Shown: one piece after another, positions 16,289-24,628 of the stretch
How the letters are laid out: every line of letters starts with the position of its first letter
How positions within the stretch are numbered: position 1 is the stretch's first letter
NCBI GenBank assembly: GCA_001767525.1
Contig: MELF01000043.1
Span: 1-41,166 of the forward strand
DNA length: 41,166 nt
Reading direction: 5' to 3'
From: Acidobacteria bacterium RIFCSPLOWO2_12_FULL_68_19
GTDB lineage: Bacteria > Acidobacteriota > Vicinamibacteria > Vicinamibacterales > UBA2999
Notes under the pieces: generated by a model
Told to the model about the DNA's origin: nothing
Database searches by the model: none
The model's input: the letters and a program-made list of their open reading frames with translations, nothing else
Made by a program: the position numbers and the translations under genes

Positions 16289-17566
16289 ATGTGTAATCGC
16301 GTAGTGACACTCGCGGCGGTGTGTGCCGCGCTGCTCATCATGTTTCTCGTCGGGGCGCGCACGGCGCGCGTCGAGGCGCAGGAGGGGCAGGCTCCCGGGG
16401 CGGGGTTCGCGGCCATTCCCGGCCTGAAGGGCGGGCAGGACATCTTCGGCCCGTACGAGGCGGTCCCGAACTGGCCGAGGCCGATGTCGGAAAGCCTGCC
16501 TGGCCACGAGAACTGGACCTACTCGGTGTCGATGGACGTCTTCGCCGAGAGCCCGAACCGCGTGCTCATCGCCAGCAAGGGCGAGCTGCCGCTCATCGCG
16601 AAGCGGCCCCAGTCCACCTGGCTGCCGCAGCTCGGCCCGGGGCTGCAGTTTCCGGTGTTCCGGCTGCCGCTGCGGCAGGCGGGCGGCGCCATTCCGAACG
16701 GCGACGAGCTGGACCAGCCCGGCAACGGTCGTCCCGGCATCGACTGGCGCTGGGAGCATTCGATCCTCGTCGTGAACGCCGAAGGCAAGATCGTGGAGGA
16801 CTGGACGCAGTGGGACAAGATGTGGGTGCGGCCGCACGACGTCGAGATCAGCCCCTACGATCCGCAGAAGCACGTCTGGATCGTCGACGCCGAAGGGCAC
16901 GGCGTCTACAAGTTCACCAATGACGGCAAGAAGCTCCTGCTGACGCTCGGCACGCCGCGCGTGGCGGGCGACGACGACACGCACTTCCGGCGCCCGACGT
17001 TCCTCGCGTTCATGGACGCCAACACGATGTACCTGGCCGACGGCTACGACAACACGCGCGTCATCAAGTACGACATGAACGGGAAGAAGCTGCTCCAGTG
17101 GGGGCAGAAGGGGACGACGCCCAACGAGAAGCGGCCCGGCTACTGGAACAACGTGCACGGCATTGCCGTCGATCCGACGACGAGGCGGGTGTATGTGAAC
17201 GACCGGGCCAACAGCCGCGTGCAGGTGTTCGACGAGAACGGCAAGTACCTGGACGAATGGAACTTCGGGCCGCGGCCGCCGATGGACATCCACAGTTTCG
17301 TCGTCACGAGCGACCGGAAGCTCTGGGCGGCCGACCAGGGGACGCACAAGATCCTGGGCTACGATCTGGCGGGACATTTCCTATACTCGTGGGGCAGTTG
17401 GGGCGAGTATCCCGGGGGCATGTGGGGCGTGCACGGGCTTGCCACCGACCAGGAAGGGAACTTCTACGTGGCCGAGGTGAACAACGGCCGCGTGCAGAAG
17501 TACCGGCCGCGGAAGGGGGCCAATCCCGCGTTCCTGGTGGGGAAGCCGTGGAAGGGCGTGTGGTAG
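16289..17566 (+). CDS. Secreted NHL-repeat beta-propeller (PAL-like)
   Basis: A 425-residue exported protein. It begins with a signal peptide (to about residue 31, ending RVEAQ). The rest is a beta-propeller made of NHL-type blades, seen as repeated units such as HDVEISPYDPQKHVWIVD, HGVYKFTNDGKKLL, HGIAVDPTTRRVYVND, NSRVQVFDENGKYL and HGLATDQEGNFYVAEV. This matches the family annotated as peptidyl-alpha-hydroxyglycine alpha-amidating lyase-like, where metal-binding His residues face the propeller centre. Bacterial homologues are usually of unknown substrate, so lyase activity is not claimed. GGAGG seven bases before ATG 16289 supports the start. It is followed 50 bp later by another secreted enzyme, probably in one operon. 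Confidence 0.82.
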   Translation: MCNRVVTLAAVCAALLIMFLVGARTARVEAQEGQAPGAGFAAIPGLKGGQDIFGPYEAVPNWPRPMSESLPGHENWTYSVSMDVFAESPNRVLIASKGELPLIAKRPQSTWLPQLGPGLQFPVFRLPLRQAGGAIPNGDELDQPGNGRPGIDWRWEHSILVVNAEGKIVEDWTQWDKMWVRPHDVEISPYDPQKHVWIVDAEGHGVYKFTNDGKKLLLTLGTPRVAGDDDTHFRRPTFLAFMDANTMYLADGYDNTRVIKYDMNGKKLLQWGQKGTTPNEKRPGYWNNVHGIAVDPTTRRVYVNDRANSRVQVFDENGKYLDEWNFGPRPPMDIHSFVVTSDRKLWAADQGTHKILGYDLAGHFLYSWGSWGEYPGGMWGVHGLATDQEGNFYVAEVNNGRVQKYRPRKGANPAFLVGKPWKGVW

Positions 17567-17616
17567 CAAGCCGCACGCCGCGAGGCAGAGGTCGGCAATC
17601 GTCTGGAGGCATGTCG

Positions 17617-18552
17617 ATGCGACGACATCTCGTGCTTGGAATGGTGGTGGCGGCGGGCGTGCTGGTGATGGCGGCCGGGGCGTACCGGCACGCGCAGGCG
17701 CAGCAGCAGCCGCAGCCGTCGGCGGCGAACATCGAGGTCGAGAAGCTCAAGGACAACCTGTTCGTGCTGCGGGGCGGCGGTGGGAACACCACCGTGTTCG
17801 TGCAGGCGAACGGCGTGACCGTCGTGGACACGAAGAACCCCGGGTGGGGTCAGCCGCTCATCACCAAGATCAAGGAGCTGACGAGCAAGCCGGTCACGAC
17901 GATTGTCAACACGCATACCCACGGCGACCACGTGAGCGGCAACGTCGACTTCGCGCAGAACGTGGACGTCGTGACGCACGTGAACACCGCCGAGAACATG
18001 AAGGCGATGAGGCCGGTGACGAGCATTCCGACCCCGCCGGTGAACGTCTTCGCGCAGCACGGCGGGCACGGGCTGCCGAAGCGGACGTTCAAGGACACGA
18101 TGACGCTCGGGAGCGGCGCCGACCGCCTCGATCTGCACTACTTCGGGCGCGGCCACACCAACGGCGACGCCTGGGTGGTGTTCCCGTCGCTGCGCGTCCT
18201 GACGGCGGGCGACATCTTCTCGGGGAAGAACCTGCCGCTGCTCGACTACAACAACGGCGGGAGCGGCGCGGAGATCGGCGACACGCTGATGAAGGCCTAT
18301 ACCACCGTCGGCAAGCAGGTCGATTCGATCGTCACCGGCCACAGCACGGTGATGACGCCGACCGATCTGCGGGAGTACGCCGAGTTCAACCGCGACTTCC
18401 TGAACGGGGTGCGCGAGGCGAAGAAGGCGGGCAGGAGCGTCGACGAGATCGTCAAGACGTGGAAGACGCCGGCGAAGTACAAGGGCTATGCGGACCCGCA
18501 GCCGATGAGGCTGCAGGCGAACGTCGAGAACATCTACAAGGAAGTGCGGTAG
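17617..18552 (+). CDS. Secreted metallo-beta-lactamase-fold hydrolase
   Basis: A 311-residue exported MBL-fold protein. The signal peptide runs to about AQAQ at residue 29. The metal-binding HTHGDH motif lies at 100-105. Downstream are the other MBL ligands: GRGHTNGDAWV, AGDIFSG and VTGHSTV. The family is expected to bind two zinc ions and hydrolyse an ester, lactone, thioester or beta-lactam. The QAxGVTVVDT segment is typical of subclass B3-like or glyoxalase-type secreted enzymes. Two ATGs lie six bases apart; 17617 is preferred because GGAGG (17605-17609) is seven bases from it and only one base from the earlier one. Substrate unknown. Confidence 0.88.
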   Translation: MRRHLVLGMVVAAGVLVMAAGAYRHAQAQQQPQPSAANIEVEKLKDNLFVLRGGGGNTTVFVQANGVTVVDTKNPGWGQPLITKIKELTSKPVTTIVNTHTHGDHVSGNVDFAQNVDVVTHVNTAENMKAMRPVTSIPTPPVNVFAQHGGHGLPKRTFKDTMTLGSGADRLDLHYFGRGHTNGDAWVVFPSLRVLTAGDIFSGKNLPLLDYNNGGSGAEIGDTLMKAYTTVGKQVDSIVTGHSTVMTPTDLREYAEFNRDFLNGVREAKKAGRSVDEIVKTWKTPAKYKGYADPQPMRLQANVENIYKEVR

Positions 18553-18621
18553 GGGGCGCGCGGCGTCCGGTCGTCCCGGCCCGAGCGAGGCCGGCGTCAG
18601 CGGGACCGGGACGTCATCGGG

Positions 18622-18627
18622 TACAAT
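18622..18627 (+). promoter_or_regulatory. Putative ssrA promoter -10 element
   Basis: TACAAT, preceded by GGG, lies about 50 bases before the mature tmRNA 5' end, leaving room for a leader removed by RNase P. No good -35 hexamer is seen at the usual distance, so the call rests on the -10 element and position. Confidence 0.45.
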
Positions 18628-18676
18628 CGAGGGGTGCCGGTGGGAACTGAGCCGCCGGCGCCCTTTCTCTGTTCGT

Positions 18677-19031
18677 GGGGGCGATTCTGGCTTCGACGGG
18701 GGCACAGAAGCGCGGGATGCATGCCGAGCTCCATTGACTCGTTAATCCGATGGGACATCCGATAACTGCGGATACTCAGTACGCACTCGCTGCTTAATTA
18801 AGCAGTGACGTCTGCCCCGGCCTGGCCTGGTGGCTGGGGGTCAGACGCCATCACACAGGCTGGCGATCGGGGGGCGGCTCGGCCTCCGGTCGTGAGATGG
18901 TTCCGGGTCTGGTGTCCGGCGGTTTTGGCCGCTTCCTCACGCCGGGCACGAGAAATCAGAAGCGGACACGCATGTAGAGTCCTGCGGGGACGTGCTTTCG
19001 GACGCGGGTTCGACTCCCGCCGCCTCCACCA
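18677..19031 (+). ncRNA. ssrA: Transfer-messenger RNA (tmRNA)
   Basis: A one-piece tmRNA of about 355 nt that rescues stalled ribosomes by trans-translation with SmpB. The 5' end GGGGGCG pairs with CGCCTCC before the 3' ACCA (one G-U pair) to form the acceptor stem; the tRNA-like 5' part contains GATTCTGGCTTCGACGGGG. The T-arm GGGTTCGACTCCC precedes the terminal CCA, which is encoded. The tag reading frame at 18768-18797 gives ADTQYALAA then TAA, ending in the expected ALAA degradation signal. The palindrome CTGCTTAATTAAGCAG (18790-18805) around the stop is helix 5. The last 26 bp serve as the attachment site of the island that follows. Confidence 0.97.
19006..19031 (+). other. attL, 3' end of ssrA
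   Basis: Twenty-six bases, beginning GGGTTCGACTCCC and ending with the encoded CCA, are identical to 37784-37809. They cover the tmRNA T-arm loop side and acceptor 3' strand, the classic crossover location for tyrosine integrases. This copy keeps the tmRNA intact. Confidence 0.92.
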
Positions 19032-19042
19032 TCTAACCTGTT

Positions 19043-19071
19043 CTACCGAGATGGTTTTGCGATCTCGGTAG
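19043..19071 (-). terminator. Hairpin at the 3' end of the integrase gene
   Basis: CTACCGAGAT (19043-19052) and ATCTCGGTAG (19062-19071) form a perfect 10-bp stem with a 9-base loop. The stop codon of the integrase is inside the outer arm. It separates the leftward integrase transcript from ssrA and could also be part of the att architecture. Confidence 0.55.
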
Positions 19072-19076
19072 ATCCC

Positions 19077-19096
19077 GTTGCCAGCATGTTGCCAAG
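19077..19096 (+). repeat. Possible integrase arm-type site, left end
   Basis: Two GTTGCCA heptamers spaced four bases apart (11-bp period) occur here and again at 37637-37656, with 18 of 20 bases identical. This copy lies inside the integrase 3' coding region, about 46 bp from attL. The shared motif near both ends fits an integrase arm-binding site; a second possibility is that the right copy is a relic of another integrase gene end. Confidence 0.4.
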
Positions 19097-19578
19097 CCCC
19101 GCTACCGCTGGCGGTAGGGCTACGCCCGTTCTCGACGCATCAAGCAGCCGGATGGCTCCTTCAACCGCCGCTGGGCTCAAGTGCATGTATCGCTGCGTCG
19201 TCTTGAGGTCCTGATGCCCTGCGAGTTCCTGAATCGCCCTGGCTGGTGCGCCTCGCATCGCCAAATGGGAACAGAACGTGTGCCGAAGGATGTGAACACC
19301 CGGCCGGACGCCGGCTCTGCGCGCGGCGCTGCCGATCCTGTCCTGCACGATCTTCATCGTCAGCGCCTCGCCGTTCGACTGAACCAGCACTCTGCTTCCT
19401 TGTAAGTGTCGACGCGCCTTCAGCGCCGCCGCGAGGCGCTCAGTCATTGGCACGTGTCGCAGTCGTCCTCCCTTCGTTGCCGTCAGCTGTCCCTTCCACT
19501 CTGAGTGCTGAACGGTGAGCTGACGTTTGTGCAGGTCGACGTCCGACCATTCGAGCGCCATCATCTCGCCCAGCCGCA

Positions 19579-19583
19579 GCCCC
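19579..19583. repeat. IS21 target-site duplication, left copy
   Basis: GCCCC flanks the left IS end and is repeated at 22151-22155 after the right end. Removing one copy with the IS restores the integrase frame exactly, which confirms the boundary. Confidence 0.85.
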
Positions 19584-19795
19584 TGCGCGCGCCGCTCGGA
19601 AAGTAGACCAATACGCCGCTCGGAAAGTAGACCACCTGCGAGGGCGTTCATTCTACGTGGTTCTGACCTGACGACCGGACATCTGACCCCCTCCTTCAGG
19701 GTCTTTCCAGACAGCGTGAGCCGGCCTGGGCCGGCGAGCGCCCATAGAGGACTGCGCCGCTGCACGCGTCGAGATGGCCATGGCTGGTCGACGGA

Positions 19796-20560
19796 TCATG
19801 ACGGCTCCTCGCGGGTGCGGCGCTTGCGCATGCGATAGCTCTTGCCTTTGGTGGTGATTACGGTCGCGTGATGCGCCAAGCGATCCAGCAGCGCGGTGGT
19901 CAGCTTCTCGTCGCCGGCAAAGACGGTGACCCATTCGGCGAAGGCCAGATTCGTGGTGACGACGGTGGCGCGCCGCTCGTAGCGGTCGGTGAGCAGATTG
20001 AAGAGCAGCTCGCCGCCGGGCCGGTCGAAGGGCACGAAGCCCAGCTCGTCCACGATGAGCACATCGACGCGCCGGAGCCGCAGCTGCAGGCGCGTGAGCT
20101 CGCGGGTATCGCGGGCTTCCAACAACTGCCGCACGAGGTCGGCGGCGCGGGTGAAGAGCACGCGGTGTTTCTGCTTCGTGGCTTCGACACCCAGCGCGAT
20201 CGCCAGGTGCGTCTTGCCGGTCCCGATCGGGCCGGCGAAGATCAGATTCTCCGGCGCGGTGACCCACTCGCCGCGCGCGAGGGTGTGGATCTGGGTCGCG
20301 CTGACGCCCTCGGCGGCGGCAAAGTCAAAGGTGTCAAGGGTCTTGATCTCGGGAAAGCGCGCCTCCCGGAGCCGCTGCCGGATCACCGACTCGTGGCGCG
20401 AGGCCTGTTCGGCACTGAGGACCTCATGCAAATAGTCTTCGTGCGGCCAGTGGGTGTCGCGCGCTTGCCGGGCGAGGCGCTCAAACGTGCGCGCGATGCC
20501 CGGCAGCTTGAGCGCGCGCGTCTGGGTGACGATGAGATCGCGCGTGAGGGCCGCGCTCAT
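19796..20560 (-). CDS. istB: IS21 helper ATPase IstB
   Basis: A 254-residue AAA+ ATPase related to DnaA/DnaC that assembles on DNA and stimulates the IstA transposase. The Walker A GPIGTGKT lies at 110-117 and Walker B VLIVDELG at 167-174, followed by PFDRPGGELLFNLLTDRYE, a strongly conserved IstB stretch, and a sensor-like VVTTNLAFAEW. The N-terminal ~95 residues are the helical IstA-interacting region. Its ATG overlaps the istA stop by four bases. Length and motifs are normal, so the gene appears functional. Confidence 0.95.
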   Translation of the reverse strand: MSAALTRDLIVTQTRALKLPGIARTFERLARQARDTHWPHEDYLHEVLSAEQASRHESVIRQRLREARFPEIKTLDTFDFAAAEGVSATQIHTLARGEWVTAPENLIFAGPIGTGKTHLAIALGVEATKQKHRVLFTRAADLVRQLLEARDTRELTRLQLRLRRVDVLIVDELGFVPFDRPGGELLFNLLTDRYERRATVVTTNLAFAEWVTVFAGDEKLTTALLDRLAHHATVITTKGKSYRMRKRRTREEPS

Positions 20561-22035
20561 ACCGCCACCTCGACGAGCCAGGCGTCGTAGTCAGCCGCAC
20601 AGCCGCTCCCCACCTCGATGGCGCGGAGGGGCGCAGGCACCGCGTCCGACTCGAGGCGATCGATCGCCATCCGCGCTGGCGTGAGCGCGAGCAGCAGGGG
20701 CGTCCCCATCGCGAGCGCAGCGGTCAGCGCGGGGACGACGACCGCGGCGCCCTGGGTGTCGAGCTGGCCGAGGACTTTGGCGAAGAGGCGCGCGGCATCG
20801 CGCGGCCCGTGCGCCCCGTGGAGCTGATCCCAGATCGCCGGAAACGGCGCACCCAGATCTCGCAGGAGATCCGGCAGCACCTGGCGCACCGCCTGCGGCT
20901 TGCGCGCGAGCTCCGCCAAGTAGTGCCGGTAGTCAATCGACCGCTCGCCAAACCGTTTCCGCGGATGCCGGATCAGCGTCCCGTCCTGGCCGACGATCGT
21001 CACGGTCGTGGCGCCGACGCGCACGACGAGGTCGAGCCCCGCCCAGCGACTCCACACCGAGTACACCGCGCCCTGGAGCCGCACTAGCGCGCGCGGTGTC
21101 ACCGTGGCGAACGTCGTGGCCTCGGGCGCAAAGGGCAGCGGGACGAGCCGGAAGAGGCGCTGCTCCTCGGCAAAGCGCGCGCCGCTGGTCTGCCCGGCCG
21201 CATCCCGGGTGGTCTCGAGGCGCGCATCCATCCGCGCCAGCAGCGCCTCGTTGATGACCGCGAGCGTCGCGCCCACCGGAATCGGGACGAGTGCCTGCTG
21301 CCGGACGGCCTTGCCGCGGGCCTCGACGCCGCCCTTATCGTGGCCCTCGCCGGGCCGACAGAAACACGCCTCCAGCAGGTAGTGCGAGGCCAACGCCGCG
21401 AACCGCGGCGTCAACGCCCGCGCGCCGCCGACCAGGATCCGCACGACGGCCGCCCGCAAATTGTCGTACGCCACGCGCGCCGGCACGCCGTCGAAGTGCG
21501 CAAACGCCCGGACGTGCCCGTCGAGAAAGCTGATTTGATCTTGCCGGTCGTAGATCCATGCGAAGTCGCGGCCCGAGTACATCAGCCGCATCAGGAAGAG
21601 CCACGCCTTGCGGCGGGTCCCATCGACGTCGACCAGCACCTCGAAGAAGTCGACCTCGGCCAGATCGCCCGGCCGATACGTCAACGGGACGAAGACCTCG
21701 CGCCGTTGCCGCTTCCACTCCGCGACGGCGTCCTTGACCAGCGTGACACCGACGTGGAGCCCCTCGGCCGTGAGCAGCGTGTGCAGCCGCGTGGCCGTCA
21801 GCCGCTGCTTGCCGCCCGTCCAGCGCACGGACTCGGCCAGCACCGCCTGCACCCGCGGCGCGACCGCATCCCACACCGGCCGCGGCCGCACGGCCCCCTC
21901 CGCTTTTCGCGCCGGGGCCGCCTCGTCCAGGTACTTCCGGACCGTGACCCGCGCCAACCCAAGCTCCCGAGCCACCGCCCGCTGCGATCGGCCCTCCACC
22001 AGCACTTTGTGCCGGACCACATGCACTTGATCCAT
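20557..22035 (-). CDS. istA: IS21 transposase IstA
   Basis: A DDE transposase of about 492 residues that cuts and joins the IS ends. A helix-turn-helix lies at about 15-40 (RSQRAVARELGLARVTVRKYL), followed by a second DNA-binding region. The catalytic triad is visible in AEVDFFE, VAYDNLRA and KGGVEARG (D132, D194 and E241 when counted from the upstream ATG 22044). The C-terminus has beta-strand and helical regions typical of IstA. ATG 22035 is preferred because GGGAGG is nine bases upstream, whereas it touches the other ATG at 22044 with no spacing. It overlaps istB by four bases. Confidence 0.94.
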   Translation of the reverse strand: MDQVHVVRHKVLVEGRSQRAVARELGLARVTVRKYLDEAAPARKAEGAVRPRPVWDAVAPRVQAVLAESVRWTGGKQRLTATRLHTLLTAEGLHVGVTLVKDAVAEWKRQRREVFVPLTYRPGDLAEVDFFEVLVDVDGTRRKAWLFLMRLMYSGRDFAWIYDRQDQISFLDGHVRAFAHFDGVPARVAYDNLRAAVVRILVGGARALTPRFAALASHYLLEACFCRPGEGHDKGGVEARGKAVRQQALVPIPVGATLAVINEALLARMDARLETTRDAAGQTSGARFAEEQRLFRLVPLPFAPEATTFATVTPRALVRLQGAVYSVWSRWAGLDLVVRVGATTVTIVGQDGTLIRHPRKRFGERSIDYRHYLAELARKPQAVRQVLPDLLRDLGAPFPAIWDQLHGAHGPRDAARLFAKVLGQLDTQGAAVVVPALTAALAMGTPLLLALTPARMAIDRLESDAVPAPLRAIEVGSGCAADYDAWLVEVAV

Positions 22036-22150
22036 CCTGAGCATCCTCCCAGCGGACGCCGGATCCCCCGATCCGGCAAGCCCGCCATCAGGCCCTCAGG
22101 TGGTCTACTTTCCGAGCGGCGATTGGTCTACTTTCTGAGCGGCGCGCCCA

Positions 22151-22155
22151 GCCCC
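22151..22155. repeat. IS21 target-site duplication, right copy
   Basis: GCCCC directly follows the terminal CA of the IS and is identical to 19579-19583. Confidence 0.85.
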
Positions 22156-22760
22156 GCATCTCCGCCGAGCAACACTAGCGCGTAGGTGTTCATATCGACG
22201 CGTGCAGCGGCCTGTACCAACTTCTCGTAGTCGTCGAAGTCGTGGAACGCCATCGACTTCTTCGGAATCGGGAAGAGTCGAATCGCACAGGGCACCCGTT
22301 CGATGACGTCCCATTCGACGGCCTTCTTGAGCAGCACGCCGAGCACCGTCAACACGTTGTTCGTTGTCTTCGCGGACTTCGCCTTCAGCGCGAGCTTGAG
22401 CTGCTGCACTGATTCGTTGGTGATCGCGTCGAGCCTTTTCTTGCCAAGCATCGGAACCAGATGCCGATTCAGAATTGTCTCCTTCGCAGCAATCCCGCTC
22501 GGCTTCTGACGATTCGCGCGTGCGTGGCCGTCGAGGAATTTCGGCGCGAACTCTTCAAGCGTGGGCACCTCCTTCGTGGATTTCGGGAGCCCGTTCACGA
22601 GCACGTGTCGTTCTCGGTCCTGCCCCCATCGTTGCGCTGCCGACTTGGATGCCGTCCTGAACACTCTTCGTTCACGAACCGGCATCCCGTCCGGCAGCAC
22701 GAGGCGGATGTCGACTTGCCACCCGCCGCGCCTATACGGTCTGACTACCACGGCCATCGG

Positions 22761-22988
22761 TCACCTTTCCGATGGCGAGGACTTCTGGCCGAGCCAGTCT
22801 ACCAGCGCGCGCTCCTGGAAAAGGACCCGGCGGCCCAGCCGGACCACGCCAGGAATTTGCCTGCGCTCCACCATTGCGTAAACGGCCTTCCTGGTCGTGC
22901 GGAGCAGGTCGGCGACCTCGCTGCTTGTGAGGAAGGTGGGGAGGACGGACGGCCGGGGTGTCGAGGTAAGCGTTCCAGTCTTCCTCAT
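22761..22988 (-). CDS. AlpA/excisionase-like helix-turn-helix protein
   Basis: A 75-residue protein with a MerR-like helix-turn-helix domain of the excisionase/AlpA type: TSSEVADLLRTTRKAVYAMV, then IPGVVRLGRRVLFQERALVDWL, the wing typical of this family. It lies three bases upstream of the integrase gene, and its ATG overlaps the stop of the next gene upstream (ATGA). Such proteins act as directionality factors that turn integrase toward excision, or as transcriptional regulators of the integrase. Both uses are established for the family; which applies here is unknown. The first ~15 residues are non-conserved. Confidence 0.88.
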   Translation of the reverse strand: MRKTGTLTSTPRPSVLPTFLTSSEVADLLRTTRKAVYAMVERRQIPGVVRLGRRVLFQERALVDWLGQKSSPSER

Positions 22989-23494
22989 TCGCCCTCCCGA
23001 ACCATGGGCACCACAATGTCGGTGACCATCGTCTTGAACATCGGCAGCGTCACGGTGTCGGACACCACGACCTCGCCTTCAGCGGCCGACTTCGTTGTGT
23101 AAAGTGCGATGCCGGGGACGTCGTAAACGCGCTCGATCGCGGCGTGACCGTTCCGCGCTCGCCAAACACCTTCGAGGGTTCGTCGATTCGGACGACCCGC
23201 ATTTCCCAGCAACACGTGCAAGTGCCAAAGGCCGCTTCTGCCTCGCTCAACGGCGTAGGCCCAAATGACCGGGCGTCGGCATAAGTGTCCCACCAAGCCA
23301 ACCCACCAGAACGCCTCGCGACTTGCCAGGCCCCTATCCACCGGAAACACTCTCTTCGGGTCGAACGTCAACGTTCCGGACAGTTGCCACGGCAGTCGAG
23401 CCAAGTATCCCGACCACGCACGTCGCAGCGACCTACCTCCGAGGCGGCGGCGGTCGCGCCAGTCCTGGTGCTGCTCATGCCAGATCGTTCCCAT
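22985..23494 (-). CDS. Small HUH replication-initiator-like protein
   Basis: A 169-residue protein with the three motifs of HUH (rolling-circle) endonucleases in the right order: TLTFDP at 41-46, then a Glu on a strand (AVERG, E83) leading to HLHVLLG with the metal-binding His pair at 91 and 93, and YTTKSA with the candidate nucleophile Y132. This arrangement is that of replication-associated proteins of small plasmids and phages. ATG 23494 was chosen; a TTG four codons upstream is possible. It is coupled to the AlpA-like gene by an ATGA overlap. It could start replication of the excised island. The protein is short and lacks a helicase, so it would rely on host helicase. Family call is from motifs only. 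Confidence 0.68.
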   Translation of the reverse strand: MGTIWHEQHQDWRDRRRLGGRSLRRAWSGYLARLPWQLSGTLTFDPKRVFPVDRGLASREAFWWVGLVGHLCRRPVIWAYAVERGRSGLWHLHVLLGNAGRPNRRTLEGVWRARNGHAAIERVYDVPGIALYTTKSAAEGEVVVSDTVTLPMFKTMVTDIVVPMVREGE

Positions 23495-23732
23495 CGTCCA
23501 CCGCAAAACGACCGCGTAGGCATACCTCCGGGTATCAAGTAGCCGCGCCGGTCGGTCGCCGCGTGTGCTAAGCGAACCGTCAGGACTTTCGTCGAGGCTC
23601 TCGCGCCCCCGGCAGGTCAGGCTAGACGACTCGGACCTTCAGAGGCCCAAGCGGTCGACACCAGATCTACACGCGAAAACTGCGACGGTAATCGGTTTGG
23701 ATTGTGATCGCAGGAATGGGCTCCGTCGAGGC

Positions 23733-24515
23733 TTACTGACCCCCGAACACCAGGTCGACGTGCCGAACAGGTGTTCGCCTCGTGGCGACCTGGGAGATGC
23801 CAAAGTGCCCAGCGACGATGAAGTCAAGCACGCGAGACGGAGCGCGCTTCAACACGGTCTTTGGAACGGCCGCGATATTGAGTCGTCGTTCCTTCAGCAG
23901 ACGCGTCAGCTTAGCCCCGCGCTCTAGCACGTCGCCATGCGACTCACGCCAGATTTGCCTGACCGGGGATGAAAGATCGCGTCGGAGGGACTGAACCTGA
24001 TCCGGCAGGGGCACGAGCCGCTGCTGTGGTCGATTCCCAACACCGCGCCAGTCAGACCGGAACAACAGGTCGTCAAAGACCCGGATCCCCCGTTCGGCAA
24101 GCCCGCGCCAGGTGCCAGACGATGCGTTGTGCCGGGCCAGGGTGTTCAGAAACCGCTGAGCATATGGCACCCGCAAATGCAGATCGTAGGCAACGCATAG
24201 GCGACGGAAGAGGGCGCTGCCCTTCATTCGAGAGCGCCTGGCGTCCTGCCGTTCTTCTCGGGAGCTTTGGTGGTCCACCTTGGCAGCCCGGTGGAGCCGT
24301 CTTGAGATCAGCTCAAGCTCCTCCAGGACTCGCTCAAACGACGGCAGTTCCTCCATCTTCCGTCGATGCGTCTGGTAGGCCGCACTCTGAGCGAAGTCCT
24401 CACGAAGCACGAACCGCTGTCCGGCTTGGAAGATCACCGTTGGAATCGAGCGTGCCCGGCGAGCCGCTCGGCCCTCTGAGGCAGCCCTCTTCCGAGAGCG
24501 CAATGCCAGAGCCAT
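23733..24515 (-). CDS. Hypothetical protein of the island
   Basis: A 260-residue protein I do not recognise. It is very rich in Arg and Leu, with predicted helices throughout, a charged central part (RREERQD-like) and no signal peptide or membrane segment. GGAGG six bases before ATG 24515 supports translation. It lies between the initiator-like gene and the serine recombinase and has the same leftward direction. A DNA- or RNA-associated role is suggested only by the high Arg content. The roughly 240 bp between it and the initiator-like gene show nothing convincing. Confidence 0.55.
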   Translation of the reverse strand: MALALRSRKRAASEGRAARRARSIPTVIFQAGQRFVLREDFAQSAAYQTHRRKMEELPSFERVLEELELISRRLHRAAKVDHQSSREERQDARRSRMKGSALFRRLCVAYDLHLRVPYAQRFLNTLARHNASSGTWRGLAERGIRVFDDLLFRSDWRGVGNRPQQRLVPLPDQVQSLRRDLSSPVRQIWRESHGDVLERGAKLTRLLKERRLNIAAVPKTVLKRAPSRVLDFIVAGHFGISQVATRRTPVRHVDLVFGGQ

Positions 24516-24628
24516 CGCTGCCTCCGCAAAGCAGCTCCGCGACGGAACGATTGGCGGCGGGACCGGCGCGGAAACCGGCCGTTCGGGGATCAGCCTAGCC
24601 GCCGCTGTCAGGTTAGCACTGGCAGGCA

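Larger units (their letters stand above)
19584..22150 (-). mobile_element. IS21-family insertion sequence, complete
   Basis: The element is 2567 bp with ends TG...CA. The terminal inverted repeats match over about 26 bases with two mismatches (left TGCGCGCGCCGCTCGGAAAG, right TGGGCGCGCCGCTCAGAAAG). Each end carries a tandem 20-bp unit, as in IS21: left at 19591-19610 and 19615-19634, right at 22101-22120 and 22124-22143. It has a 5-bp target duplication and the istA-istB pair with a 4-base overlap. Both genes are intact, so the element may still be active. It lies inside the integrase gene in the same direction of transcription. Confidence 0.93.
19043..22757 (-). pseudogene. Tyrosine integrase interrupted by an IS21-family element
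   Basis: The N-terminal half is read at 22757-22151 and the C-terminal half at 19578-19043. Deleting the IS and one GCCCC duplicate joins them in frame to 380 residues, the usual length for phage-type integrases. The N-half has a SAM-like core-binding region with NRHLVPMLGKKRLDAI. The C-half carries all catalytic residues in the rebuilt numbering: R204 (GLRLGEMMALEW), K238, H298 and R301 (HILRHTF), H324 (LAGHQD) and the nucleophile Y333. It begins three bases after the excisionase stop and sits against attL, so it is the integrase of this island. As it stands the product is split after about 203 residues and should be inactive. Confidence 0.92.

Noticed and set aside
18971-19031. A separate tRNA gene at the T-arm-like sequence
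   Set aside because: It is the 3' half of tmRNA, pairing with the 5' GGGGGCG at 18677; no anticodon stem is present.
19584-19765. The integrase C-half start extended into the IS as a functional gene start
   Set aside because: The extra N-terminal residues come from the IS end (LSERRA repeats) and are not integrase sequence.
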